Positions 24,549 to 33,787 of a stretch of DNA of 64,000 bases are shown here, piece after piece; position 1 is the first letter of the stretch; each line of letters begins with the position of its first letter. The notes beneath the pieces are model-generated. The model saw nothing but the letters and a program-made list of their open reading frames with translations, did no database searches and was not told the DNA's origin. Origin of the DNA: Veillonella dispar (GTDB taxonomy: Bacteria > Bacillota > Negativicutes > Veillonellales > Veillonellaceae); the NCBI RefSeq assembly GCF_900637515.1, contig NZ_LR134375.1, positions 1,927,001-1,991,000 of the forward strand. Reading direction: 5' to 3'. A program made the translations under genes and the position numbers.

Positions 24549-25510
24549 TATTTGCTTACCTCCTCAGCTGCTTTCATAAGTCTGCGAACACCATCAATAC
24601 CATTTACTGGTTTTTGAGGTACTACAAGTTCGAATGGATTGATTTTGCTGTGTTTCCACAAACGTAAAGCATAGAATGCTTGTTTAGCGGAATCAACAAC
24701 ACCATCAGATTTCAAGCTCATAGAAACTTCTTTCAAGCGACCAGTTTTGTAGAGATCGTCTTTGAAAGCAACTGCATGGCGAACGCCTTTGCTGTTAGTA
24801 AGACCAGCTTTTGTAGCTTCTTTACGCAAGTTGGAAATATCTTGAGCAGGTTTTAAGTGTTTAGGGCAACGGGAGATACAGTTCATGCAGTGAACGCATT
24901 TCCAAAGACCGTTGTCGAATGCAGGTTGAATGTGAGCCATAGGTGCATCATCACGGCTATCCAATACGAAACGGTTAGCTTTTGTGAATACATATGGTTC
25001 TAAGAAGTCATCTTGACGTGCAGTCAATTTGTTACATTCAGATGCGCAGCAACCACAAAGGATACATTCTGTACCAGCAACGAATTTTTTGAAGTCAGCT
25101 GGAGTTTGGCGAACGATTTTGTCACCTTCGTTGAATTCTGCTTTAAGGAAAATCCAAGGAGCAACTGTTTTCAAACGATCAACTTTTGCTTCCCAGTCAA
25201 CAACTAAGTCACGGATAACGCGGAAGTTGCCGATAGGTGCAATTGTCAATTCATCAGTACCATAACGTTCTGTTAATTCGTCGATTTTAGCTTCGCAACC
25301 AAGCATTGCTTCGCCATTTACGCGAATGGAGCAAGCGCCGCAAACTGCGGAACGGCAAGCTGCCAAGAATGTTAAAGTTGGATCTTGAGTATCTTTAATT
25401 TTTTGAAGGCCCCAAAGAATTGTACGGTCAGCTTCATAGTCGAATTTGAAAGTCTGTACAAACGCGCGACCTTGTTGGTAACGGTGAATATGGTAGGTGA
25501 TTTGTCTCAT
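24548..25510 (-). CDS. Fumarate reductase/succinate dehydrogenase iron-sulfur subunit
   Basis: 320 residues, longer than the usual 230-250 by a C-terminal extension of about 80. The plant-type [2Fe-2S] ligands lie in CRSAVCGACSIRVNGEAMLGC from about residue 51. The second ferredoxin-type region has CILCGCCASEC near 149 and CVHCMNCISRCP near 210. It passes electrons between the flavoprotein and the CCG subunit. GGAAG precedes the ATG, and the gene starts two bases after the flavoprotein stop. Confidence 0.94.
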   Translation of the reverse strand: MRQITYHIHRYQQGRAFVQTFKFDYEADRTILWGLQKIKDTQDPTLTFLAACRSAVCGACSIRVNGEAMLGCEAKIDELTERYGTDELTIAPIGNFRVIRDLVVDWEAKVDRLKTVAPWIFLKAEFNEGDKIVRQTPADFKKFVAGTECILCGCCASECNKLTARQDDFLEPYVFTKANRFVLDSRDDAPMAHIQPAFDNGLWKCVHCMNCISRCPKHLKPAQDISNLRKEATKAGLTNSKGVRHAVAFKDDLYKTGRLKEVSMSLKSDGVVDSAKQAFYALRLWKHSKINPFELVVPQKPVNGIDGVRRLMKAAEEVSK

Positions 25511-25511
25511 C

Positions 25512-27230
25512 TTAGTACTTCCTTTCTTGTGGTTCGTATTTAGTGAACACTACGTCGCGTTCAGTCAATTCGTACTCGCCGTTAGCACCCAATTTGATCA
25601 AAGAGTGTTTTAAGTATCTTTCATCATTACGTTTTGGATGGTCTTCACGGATATGAGCACCACGAGATTCACGACGGTGTAAAGCGCCCATAGCAATAGC
25701 TTTAGCTACTGTTAACATGGAACCGATTTCACAATAGTTAACGAATGCCATGTTGTAAGTACGTTCAGGGTCACCTACATAACAAGTTTTGTAATCTTCA
25801 ATCAATTGATCGATTTCTTTTAATGCTTCAGTAATACCGTCTTCATTACGGAAGATACCTACTTTGTTCCACATTGCATCAGCCAATGCATCGCGGATTT
25901 CAACTACAGGACGACCGCCTTCACGAGTTGTTACTTCAGTGAATTTAGCTTCCCAAGCTTTTGCAGCTGCAGCTAATTCTGCATCTACGTTAGGTTGTTC
26001 ATGTGTTTCAGCATAGTCAGCTGCGCCAGCACCGGATACTTTACCGAATACTACGCCGTCTGCCAAGGAGTTACCACCTAAACGGTTAGCACCGTGGATG
26101 GAGATACAAGAAGCTTCGCCGGAGGAGAACAAACCAGGCAATTCACATGCACAAGTTTTGTAATCAACTACGTCGATACCGCCCATTGTATAGTGACATG
26201 TAGGACGAATAGGTACTGGTTGTACTAATGGATCGCAATGTTCGAAAGTCATAGCCAAGTCACGGATACCATGAAGTTTTTCAATGATAACTTCAGGACC
26301 TAAGTGACGAAGGTCAGCTACTACGTATGCGTTAAGACCAGAACCGAAACCACGACCTGCAGCGATTTCATCTTCGATTGCTTTCGCTACAACGTCACGG
26401 GATGCTAATTCCATTTTATTAGGCGCATATTTTTTCATGAAACGTTCGCCTTCAGCGTTAAGAAGGTAACCACCTTCACCACGAACCGCTTCAGACATCA
26501 AGATACCAGTACGACCAAGACCAGTTGGATGGAATTGGATCATTTCCATATCTTTCAATGCATTACCAGCGCGGAATGCTGCTGCCATACCATCGCCTGT
26601 GGAAAGGAATGGGTTTGTAGTACGAGTCCAGAAAATACGACCTGCACCACCAGTAGACAAGATAACTGCTTTTGCTTTAATTTGTTCTACGCGACCTTCT
26701 TTCATGTTCCACACAACTGCGCCACCAACGTGACCGTTTGCGTCTTTAACAAGATCTAAAAGGTACCATTCTTGTAAGAAGTGTACGCCTTCTTTCAAGC
26801 ATTGTTCGTAAGTTGTGTGCAAAATAACGTGACCAGTTTTATCCGCAGAGTAGCAAGTACGTGGATAGGATTGACCACCGAAGTTACGTTGCGCAATTTT
26901 GTTTTCTTGAGTACGGGAGAATGGAGCACCCATGTGGTCCATTTCAAGTACGCCTTCTGGACAACGAGAGCAGAAGAATTCGATCGCATCTTGGTCGCCA
27001 AGATAGTCAGAACCTTTTACTGTGTCGAAAGTATGTGTTTCGATTGTGTCTTCAGCTGCAACGTTGTTCAAACATGCATTTACACCGCCTTGCGCCATTG
27101 CTGTTGCAGAGCGAGTTGGGAAAATTTTAGTAATAAGAGCTACATTTAAGCCTTTGCGACGACCAACTTCAAGAGCCGCGCGTTGACCAGCGCCACCGCT
27201 ACCTACTACTAGAACATCAAACTGTTCCAT
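25512..27230 (-). CDS. Fumarate reductase/succinate dehydrogenase flavoprotein subunit
   Basis: 572 residues, full length. The FAD-binding GSGGAGQRAALE lies at the N-terminus. The active-site landmarks HPTG, RGEGG, HYTMGG and HGANRLGGNSL are all present. The segment that in E. coli SdhA reads PTRSHTVSAQGG reads PTRSATAMAQGG here. The histidine that normally carries FAD covalently is therefore Ala42, suggesting non-covalent FAD and a bias towards fumarate reduction. Veillonella ferments lactate through fumarate to succinate and propionate, which fits. It is the first gene of the three-gene operon; GAGG precedes the ATG, and an 885-bp gap with a Fur-type site lies upstream. Confidence 0.95.
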   Translation of the reverse strand: MEQFDVLVVGSGGAGQRAALEVGRRKGLNVALITKIFPTRSATAMAQGGVNACLNNVAAEDTIETHTFDTVKGSDYLGDQDAIEFFCSRCPEGVLEMDHMGAPFSRTQENKIAQRNFGGQSYPRTCYSADKTGHVILHTTYEQCLKEGVHFLQEWYLLDLVKDANGHVGGAVVWNMKEGRVEQIKAKAVILSTGGAGRIFWTRTTNPFLSTGDGMAAAFRAGNALKDMEMIQFHPTGLGRTGILMSEAVRGEGGYLLNAEGERFMKKYAPNKMELASRDVVAKAIEDEIAAGRGFGSGLNAYVVADLRHLGPEVIIEKLHGIRDLAMTFEHCDPLVQPVPIRPTCHYTMGGIDVVDYKTCACELPGLFSSGEASCISIHGANRLGGNSLADGVVFGKVSGAGAADYAETHEQPNVDAELAAAAKAWEAKFTEVTTREGGRPVVEIRDALADAMWNKVGIFRNEDGITEALKEIDQLIEDYKTCYVGDPERTYNMAFVNYCEIGSMLTVAKAIAMGALHRRESRGAHIREDHPKRNDERYLKHSLIKLGANGEYELTERDVVFTKYEPQERKY

Positions 27231-27731
27231 AATGACCTCCTCATAACTACCTATTAATAAGAAAACTTGTTAGACTATCTCATTTCAAAAACTTATAAAA
27301 ATTTTTGATAACCTAATCATTTTTCTTTCAAGAAAAGCCCCATACTTATGCGACTTTTCTTATAGCTTTACATATAATTATAGAGAGCATTTTGTATGAT
27401 GTCTAAACCCTATTATGCATAATTAATTTCGATTAATCTAACTGATAATTTATTTCACTTAGTATTTTTCTTGTTTACTTATGAACATTTAAAATAGATT
27501 TATGAATATTTCATACAGGAAGTTAAGGATATTACGAAAGTAATTCGGTTCCGAAATTTTTGTATATTTTTATTTCCGCTAGACCCTTAACAAGTCTTAT
27601 TAATACTGACTTTATAAGATTACCAAACTGTTCATAATAATTAATATCCGTTAAATTCCTACTAAAACTACCTAGATTTTAATCATCGAAAATCATCAAA
27701 TTTCTACGGCTATTATTGGTATTTAACTCTC

Positions 27732-27746
27732 TGATAATTATTATCA
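27732..27746. promoter_or_regulatory. Perfect Fur-type 7-1-7 palindrome
   Basis: TGATAATTATTATCA matches the classical 7-1-7 Fur consensus (TGATAAT-N-ATTATCA) at every position. It lies about 500 bp upstream of the fumarate reductase operon and about 190 bp upstream of the two-component promoter. The regulated transcript is not obvious. Confidence 0.7.
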
Positions 27747-27938
27747 TAAGTTTTTTTAGTGATTTCTTTCACACTCGCTAAAATTGGCAAAATCCTGTTC
27801 ATCTATGCGCATACGGCAATCTTCGATATAGTTCATCTTCATTCATTAGCAGAATTCATTAAGTTTCAAGTTTTCTTCGTTTTTAAGCTCTCAAAACATG
27901 AAGAACAGGCTTATAAACTCGCATATACATTCATCTTT

Positions 27939-27967
27939 TGCTCATTCCTGTTGTATAAGGTATGATA
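27939..27967 (+). promoter_or_regulatory. Probable promoter of the two-component operon
   Basis: TTGCTC (27939-27944) and TATGAT (27962-27967) are separated by 17 bases. The start near 27974 leaves a leader of about 140 bases before the response-regulator ATG. Confidence 0.55.
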
Positions 27968-28115
27968 ATAGATAAATAAGTTATATAATATTATATATAT
28001 AGTCAACTCTATATGGTGTTGTGGCTTTCACCAAAATGAAAGCATATATATATAATGACTATATTAATGTAGTTGGAGAGCTATATTTTTAACTCATACA
28101 TAAGGAGAACAGAGA

Positions 28116-28790
28116 ATGAAAATTTTACTTGTAGAAGACGAAGAAATGCTGAATGGCATTACGGCCAAATATTTGCGTGCAGAGAATATGACAGTTGATA
28201 CATGCTTCAATGGTCAACAAGCCATCGATTATGTAAATACATCTAGCTATGACGTTATCGTTATGGATATCATGATGCCAGTCCTTGACGGCATTAGCGC
28301 TCTTGCACAAATGCGCAACGACGGCAATACAACACCTGTATTGCTTTTAACTGCAAAAGATTCCTTACAAGATAAAGTTACAGGCCTCAACACAGGCGCT
28401 GACGATTACCTTGTAAAACCTTTCGATCTTGAAGAATTAACAGCTCGTATTTATGCATTGGCTCGTCGTAATGCGCGCCATGCACAAAATGATATCCACG
28501 TAGGTCCGCTTACAATCAATGTGCCACAACGTACCGTTAAACGCGATGGTGAAACAATCACATTGACTGCTAAAGAATTCGACCTCTTATTCTATTTAGC
28601 AAGTAACGAAAACATCGTATTATCCCGTCAACAAATCCTTGACCATGTTTGGGAATACGACTATGAAAGCTACTCTAATCTTATCGATGTATACATCAAA
28701 GATTTACGTAAAAAGATCGATACTGATGAGAATGTAAAACTCATTCAAACAGTTCGTGGAGTAGGGTATGTCCTCAAAACAGAAAACTAA
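28116..28790 (+). CDS. OmpR-family response regulator
   Basis: 224 residues. The receiver domain has acidic pocket E7/D8, phosphoacceptor D51 (VIVMDIMMP), T79 and K101. The C-terminal winged-helix DNA-binding domain (about 128-222) has the LTAKEFDLLFYL start and the VRGVGYVL end of the OmpR/PhoB class. It is activated by the kinase encoded just downstream with a 23-base overlap. The signal and targets are unknown. A strong aaggag site precedes the ATG. Confidence 0.95.
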   Translation: MKILLVEDEEMLNGITAKYLRAENMTVDTCFNGQQAIDYVNTSSYDVIVMDIMMPVLDGISALAQMRNDGNTTPVLLLTAKDSLQDKVTGLNTGADDYLVKPFDLEELTARIYALARRNARHAQNDIHVGPLTINVPQRTVKRDGETITLTAKEFDLLFYLASNENIVLSRQQILDHVWEYDYESYSNLIDVYIKDLRKKIDTDENVKLIQTVRGVGYVLKTEN

Positions 28791-30183
28791 TGATCCTCAC
28801 CGAGATCTAGACACCATGTCTGGGGCAGCTACCGATTTATTTAATCGGCTGCCCCTCACTTTTAAAATTATGTCTTGGTATACCATCTTTTTGCTCATCA
28901 TTTTGATGGTTGCCTCTGCCTGGATTTATGCATATACGCACGAGTCCGATAACAAAGAAGTACGTGAGCGCTTGCAGCAGCAAGCAATGATCATGGCTAC
29001 GGATATTCGCAAATTTAAACCGTACCAAGATAATACATTCTTCTTTGTTTCCACCCAAGACGGCTATATTATTAAAGGCGCCTTACCAGACGGCTTCCCA
29101 AACCAAACAGTCCTTTCCTTAGGACAGGTTGGAGAAATTGCTGTAGGTGACGACACCTTCTATTACTACGATACGCCGGTTAACGAACCAAACTATCGTG
29201 GTATTTTGCGTGCTGTTACAAAGGTAAAAACAGCCTCTAAAAAGACTGAAAATCTATTATATAGTTTATTATTAGGTGATGTTATCTTCTTGTTGATTTC
29301 ATCACTAGGTGGTTATCTATTCATCAAAAAAGGCCTCAAGCCGGTCCGAACCTTGACGAAAACAGCTAAGGTTATCGGCAAGAACAATGACTTGAGCCGC
29401 CGTATTGATATTCCATCCCGCACAGCGCGAGATGAAATCTACGAGCTTACCACCACATTCAACCGCATGATTTCAGGTCTGGAAGACTCCTCTAATCGGG
29501 AGAAACAGTTTAGTTCTGACGTATCTCACGAGTTGCGTACACCAATTGCTGTTATTAAAGCAGAAAGTGAATTTGCTTTAAAATACGGCCGTACAGAGGA
29601 CGATTTACGAGAAGGCTTAACACATATCTTAGAACAAGCCAAGTTTATGACTAACCTCGTAAGTCAATTGCTCGATGTAGCACGCCTAGAGAATGCGCAT
29701 GAACTCAACTTAGCACCTGTAGATGTATCGTTGATGTTAACCAATATGGTTCATGACTATACGCGACTCGTTGCAGAGAATACAGAAAAAAGGATTTCCA
29801 TCACCTCCAATATTCAACCGCATATGAGTATCGTGGCTCATGAAGTGTCCTTACGTCGTGCCATTACAAACTTGGTAGACAATGCTATCAAGTTTACGAA
29901 TTCCACCATCGACATTTCAGCCAAGCTTGCCGGCGGTGAACTTGTTATTACGGTAACAGATAACGGCATCGGTATCGAGCCAGAAAACCTTGAGCATATT
30001 TGGGATCGCATGTACCAAACAGAGCAATCTCAAAATAAGAAATCAAATCACGGTATTGGACTTGGCTTATACTTTGTAAATAAAGTTATTAGCTTACACC
30101 ACGGCACAGTAACAGCCACAAGCGAGCCACAAGTAAAAACTACATTTACAGTACGATTACCGTACAACAGAACAGAAGAATAA
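28768..30183 (+). CDS. Sensor histidine kinase
   Basis: 471 residues. A first membrane helix lies at about 36-56, an extracytoplasmic sensor region of about 105 residues follows, and the second helix is at about 165-185. HAMP (about 187-240), a HisKA domain with phospho-acceptor His254 in DVSHELRTP, and a HATPase domain with N box LVDNAIKF, G1 DNGIGIEP and GIGLGLYF complete it. It phosphorylates the adjacent regulator. The ATG at 28768 lies inside the regulator's last codons with a GGAG site before it. A strong terminator follows. Confidence 0.95.
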   Translation: MSSKQKTNDPHRDLDTMSGAATDLFNRLPLTFKIMSWYTIFLLIILMVASAWIYAYTHESDNKEVRERLQQQAMIMATDIRKFKPYQDNTFFFVSTQDGYIIKGALPDGFPNQTVLSLGQVGEIAVGDDTFYYYDTPVNEPNYRGILRAVTKVKTASKKTENLLYSLLLGDVIFLLISSLGGYLFIKKGLKPVRTLTKTAKVIGKNNDLSRRIDIPSRTARDEIYELTTTFNRMISGLEDSSNREKQFSSDVSHELRTPIAVIKAESEFALKYGRTEDDLREGLTHILEQAKFMTNLVSQLLDVARLENAHELNLAPVDVSLMLTNMVHDYTRLVAENTEKRISITSNIQPHMSIVAHEVSLRRAITNLVDNAIKFTNSTIDISAKLAGGELVITVTDNGIGIEPENLEHIWDRMYQTEQSQNKKSNHGIGLGLYFVNKVISLHHGTVTATSEPQVKTTFTVRLPYNRTEE

Positions 30184-30187
30184 ACTA

Positions 30188-30214
30188 AAGGGACTGACCA
30201 ACGGTCAGTCCCTT
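30188..30214. terminator. Terminator after the two-component operon
   Basis: AAGGGACTGACC pairs perfectly with GGTCAGTCCCTT around AAC, followed by TTATTA on the plus strand. It separates the kinase gene from the convergent DUF445 genes. Confidence 0.88.
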
Positions 30215-30250
30215 TTATTATGAAGCGCTTAATTATTAAGCATTTAATTT

Positions 30251-31564
30251 TTAGCCTATGAATTGTTGCCATAATGGCATATATACATATTCGAGGAAGG
30301 TCCATACAACGAGCCCTGCAATAGCACCAACAATGGCACCATTGATACGGATCCAGCTGAGGTCATCCTCTACCTTAGATTCGATAAAGTAAATAAACTT
30401 ATCTGTGCTAAGGCCGCCTAGAACCTGGCGTATGATGGTTTCAATAAGATCATAGCCCTGTTCAAGCACATATATACCAATATTGTGCAATGTATCTTCT
30501 ATACGGTTTCTCAAATCTTCGGATTGGCCATATACAGTCCACAATTCAAGAGCAATATTCACGAGAACTTGTGCAGGTGTTTCCCCATTTTCATCCCCTA
30601 CAAGTAATAATTCCTCTACATAAGGGCATAAATGGTTTTCAATGACAGATTCCCAATCTTGTTCACGAATCCAACGTTCCCACGCTTCATCGAGAGCATC
30701 ACAAACCTCGCGGTTCTCTTCTATGTGGCGAATTGGGTCTACCCATTGGCGCAGCCATGCAGTCCGTTCCGGACTATTTGGGCGCTTCCAATTTTCAAGC
30801 ATAGCATAGGCCTCTTGAACGATAGCCTGTGCCAGTTCATGGTAGTTCACCACATCGGTCGCTTCAGACATAGAGATGAGGAAATCAGACCAGAAGCCTT
30901 TTCGCTTTTTCTTATGCGCCTCTTCTGCTACAACCGCTGTAAGCCACGTAACCATAGCTGGATGGTTAATACGTTCTTGAATTACATTCAATACCTGTAC
31001 AACCATACCTTCATAACGATTATGTTCACATAAGTCGAGCAACACATGTTTCAAAACCGGTACAAGAGAATGTTTTTGAAGCAATCCACGGATGCGTTTT
31101 GCCCCCCATTGTGCCCATTCCTCGTTCGTTTGAGACTTCCATAAGAGATGTAACCCTTGATGGATTACAAGGCGTGCTGCTCGTTGCCCTTCTGGAGATA
31201 GCAAGAATTTTTCAAACAATGGTACAAATTGAACATTGCTCAACAATACTTTACACCGTTCCTTCGTAAGCATCTTTGTCTCAACGAGCTTAATAACACC
31301 GTTGATGAGGCGATCCTTATTGCGAGGAATTAACGCTGTATGATACGGGAATCCTAGTGGCTTACGGAATAAAGCAGTTACGGCAAACCAGTCCGCCACA
31401 CTGCCGATAAGTGCTGACTGCACCGCCCAATAAAGCGGCTGATACCAGCTTTCATGGCCATAGAAAAATTGACCTATGAAAACAAAACAGTACAATACAG
31501 CGGTCAAACCAAGGATGCCGTTAGCACGCTGCCGTAAGGTAAGGGATTTCAAATACTGAATCAT
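30251..31564 (-). CDS. DUF445 family membrane protein (second of a tandem pair)
   Basis: 437 residues. N-terminal helices contain ALIGSVADWFAVTALFRKPLGFP, the DUF445 signature, then a long helical cytoplasmic or periplasmic domain follows, and a C-terminal hydrophobic helix preceded by WIRINGAIVGAIAGL. The function is not established. Its ATG overlaps the TGA of the preceding DUF445 gene (ATGA), so the paralogs are co-translated and may form a heteromer. Confidence 0.85.
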   Translation of the reverse strand: MIQYLKSLTLRQRANGILGLTAVLYCFVFIGQFFYGHESWYQPLYWAVQSALIGSVADWFAVTALFRKPLGFPYHTALIPRNKDRLINGVIKLVETKMLTKERCKVLLSNVQFVPLFEKFLLSPEGQRAARLVIHQGLHLLWKSQTNEEWAQWGAKRIRGLLQKHSLVPVLKHVLLDLCEHNRYEGMVVQVLNVIQERINHPAMVTWLTAVVAEEAHKKKRKGFWSDFLISMSEATDVVNYHELAQAIVQEAYAMLENWKRPNSPERTAWLRQWVDPIRHIEENREVCDALDEAWERWIREQDWESVIENHLCPYVEELLLVGDENGETPAQVLVNIALELWTVYGQSEDLRNRIEDTLHNIGIYVLEQGYDLIETIIRQVLGGLSTDKFIYFIESKVEDDLSWIRINGAIVGAIAGLVVWTFLEYVYMPLWQQFIG

Positions 31565-32796
31565 TTGAGCACCCCCTCTACTAAAAGATATAAACCGTAG
31601 AATATACCGCCTAAAACAGCCCCTACGAGGGAACCATTGATACGAACCATTTGAAGGTCATAGTACATCTTGCCTCGTACAATTTGGGTGATTTCATCAG
31701 GGGAATATCGAGATAACTCTTGCCCTACCACCTTATCGATGAGAGGGTTTAATTTTTGTAACCACGGAATACTGCGTAACAAGAAAAATCGTTCAAACGG
31801 TGCTTGCTTGTCTGGGTTCAGCAAAATCTCTGTACCGAGCACATTAAAGCGGCCGATAACGATGTCCATGAGACGTTTCCAGTCCACAGTATCACCATCG
31901 ATGAGCTTGCCTTCCCATTCTTCGAGAACCATCTTGATCCATTGATCCTTATGCTCTTCGATGAAAGCTTGCCACTCTGCATTGGTTTCCAAATTATTGA
32001 AGAAGCGAATGGCTTGGCCCCATACGTAACGACCTAAATCAGAGTCGATGGACTCATTATCCTTAAGGAATTGAACAGCCTTTTTCTGTACTGTTTCTAC
32101 CAATCGTTCTGGTGAAAGCCCATCCCCGCCAAAGGCAATAGCCAATTCACGAAAGAAGGAATCCTTCGTATAGGTTTTCATAATGTCTAACATTACGCGG
32201 TACAAATACGGATATACCTGATTTGATGCAATGACGCGCTGACAAGTACGATTAAAGTAAAGCCAGAAAATGCTAGCCGTATGGCGTTCTAGCATACATC
32301 GGCCAAACAAGATAACGAGCGGTGTCGCCTTCCAGTTTGTAACGCCTTTATATATGGCTTTATTGATTTCCTGACGCATCGGTTCAATGTCCATATGGGA
32401 TAAGACCTGATTGCCTACACCGTACAAAATATCCCGCATTTGGTCTTGTCCTACATCGCTCATGCCATATTCAATAATGCGGACCATAACCCGTTCTTTT
32501 TTGATGGCATAGTACATTTGAGGCACGCGCAATAGTTCTTCACTGAGCATAGTGCGCCCCATTTGTATAAGACGTTCCTTACTGCGTGGTAAGATAGCAG
32601 TCTTAAAAGGTATCCCCAAAGGTTTTGTAAAGAGCGCCGTCACCGCATACCAATCCGCCAAGCCACCGATCATAGCGGCCCCAGATACGTGCATGATAAA
32701 TGCCCAAAACATATCTTGCCGTTGTGGATATGAAATTAAAAATATAATAGCCATGACAACCAATAGGGTGGTTGCCACTGGTTTAGTTTTCATCAT
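31561..32796 (-). CDS. DUF445 family membrane protein (first of a tandem pair)
   Basis: 411 residues from the ATG at 32796; a GTG one codon earlier is also open. AGGA lies about seven bases upstream. It has the same architecture as the next gene: GGLADWYAVTALFTKPLGIP near residue 41, a long helical middle part, and a C-terminal helix following VRINGSLVGAVLGG. The two proteins share motifs at both ends, so they arose by an old duplication. Confidence 0.85.
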   Translation of the reverse strand: MMKTKPVATTLLVVMAIIFLISYPQRQDMFWAFIMHVSGAAMIGGLADWYAVTALFTKPLGIPFKTAILPRSKERLIQMGRTMLSEELLRVPQMYYAIKKERVMVRIIEYGMSDVGQDQMRDILYGVGNQVLSHMDIEPMRQEINKAIYKGVTNWKATPLVILFGRCMLERHTASIFWLYFNRTCQRVIASNQVYPYLYRVMLDIMKTYTKDSFFRELAIAFGGDGLSPERLVETVQKKAVQFLKDNESIDSDLGRYVWGQAIRFFNNLETNAEWQAFIEEHKDQWIKMVLEEWEGKLIDGDTVDWKRLMDIVIGRFNVLGTEILLNPDKQAPFERFFLLRSIPWLQKLNPLIDKVVGQELSRYSPDEITQIVRGKMYYDLQMVRINGSLVGAVLGGIFYGLYLLVEGVLK

Positions 32797-32868
32797 CACT
32801 TGATCCTAACTTACTGAATTACGTATATAGACTCTCCCCATATAACGTAGTGACCATAGAGGCCACGA

Positions 32869-32899
32869 ACTTTCACGGACTACAACAACTTGTGAAAGT
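32869..32899. other. 8-bp inverted repeat ACTTTCAC/GTGAAAGT
   Basis: The arms (32869-32876 and 32892-32899) are separated by 15 bases. It lies between the MBL hydrolase gene's 3' end and the DUF445 promoter region, and could be a weak terminator or an operator. Its half-site recurs near several other genes in the window. Confidence 0.35.
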
Positions 32900-32951
32900 A
32901 TATTTAATATGTGTATCAATCATCTGCTAGAGCATCCGATTAACACTTTAG

Positions 32952-33653
32952 TTAAAATGTGCATTCATCGCCTTCTTTTTGAGGTTCCCATACAGGGACA
33001 TCGCCGAAGAGAGCTTTAAAATACACAGATGGTGTCCATAGTGGTCCATTTAGATGCATCGGAATAAAAGCTTTTTTCACCTCTACACGGCGCAAAAACT
33101 CAATGGCGCCCCACTCCATAGCGTCTTCCAAACGATTATCTACAGGGAACATCGCTACATCGACAGATAAACCATCCAATTCTTTGAACTCACGCCACGC
33201 CATGCGCTTTGCATCAGCATTATTCTCTGGCGTGTCACCAAGCCAATGCCACCAATTGAGGTCACCTGCGTGGAAGATAGAATCAGAATCGATGTTAGCA
33301 GTATTTGTCTTTACGTAGAAAGAACCGCCTTCATCGGTACTACCATACATATGAATGCCTACATCATCTAATGTAGCATCATGACCTGGACGCATGGTAA
33401 TGCATTTCTTTACCTTGCCTTCTAAGGGCACATCTTGATGGCAAATGTAGCGCGTTTGAGGACCATCAAACTCTGTAATGGATGGATTAAAATGATCCGC
33501 ATGAACATGGCTTACAAAGAACCAAAGCTCACGACCACGCTTTGCTAATTGCCAAACAATATTGTTAGGATCTTTATAATAATCAAACACATAGCAACGC
33601 TTACCGTCGTCTACAAGAAAGCCACTATGCGCTAAAAAAGTAACATTTAACAT
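32952..33653 (-). CDS. MBL-fold metallo-hydrolase
   Basis: 233 residues from the ATG at 33653 (the frame is open three codons further to a TTG). The metal-binding motif HVHADH is at about 49-54, with further ligands around RPGHD and HAGDLNWWHWLG. This is the UlaG-like/YycJ-like branch of metallo-beta-lactamase-fold hydrolases; the substrate cannot be predicted. It is preceded 134 bases upstream by the broken HxlR-type regulator. Confidence 0.85.
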   Translation of the reverse strand: MLNVTFLAHSGFLVDDGKRCYVFDYYKDPNNIVWQLAKRGRELWFFVSHVHADHFNPSITEFDGPQTRYICHQDVPLEGKVKKCITMRPGHDATLDDVGIHMYGSTDEGGSFYVKTNTANIDSDSIFHAGDLNWWHWLGDTPENNADAKRMAWREFKELDGLSVDVAMFPVDNRLEDAMEWGAIEFLRRVEVKKAFIPMHLNGPLWTPSVYFKALFGDVPVWEPQKEGDECTF

Positions 33654-33787
33654 TATTATCAATACCTCTCATTTATTGAGAATTTATATCATTCGTATTG
33701 TTTATTATACCATATTTTTCTTAATACATGGCACAAACAAATGGCTATTTATATCATATATAAGGGCAGAAATGCCGCTGTCGCTTC

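Larger units (their letters stand above)
27231..28115. other. 885-bp intergenic region between the divergent fumarate reductase and two-component operons
   Basis: The gap is AT-rich. It holds the Fur-type palindrome (27732-27746), a promoter for the two-component system (27939-27967), and a GCTTTC/GAAAGC hairpin near 28025-28048. No convincing gene is present on either strand; a 68-codon open frame at 27759-27965 has only a GTG start and no ribosome-binding site. The length leaves room for a small RNA controlled by the Fur site, which I cannot demonstrate. Confidence 0.5.

Noticed and set aside
27759-27965. 68-codon plus-strand frame just downstream of the Fur box
   Set aside because: GTG start, no ribosome-binding site, composition of AT-rich noncoding DNA (Phe/Ile/Leu-rich), no recognisable domain.
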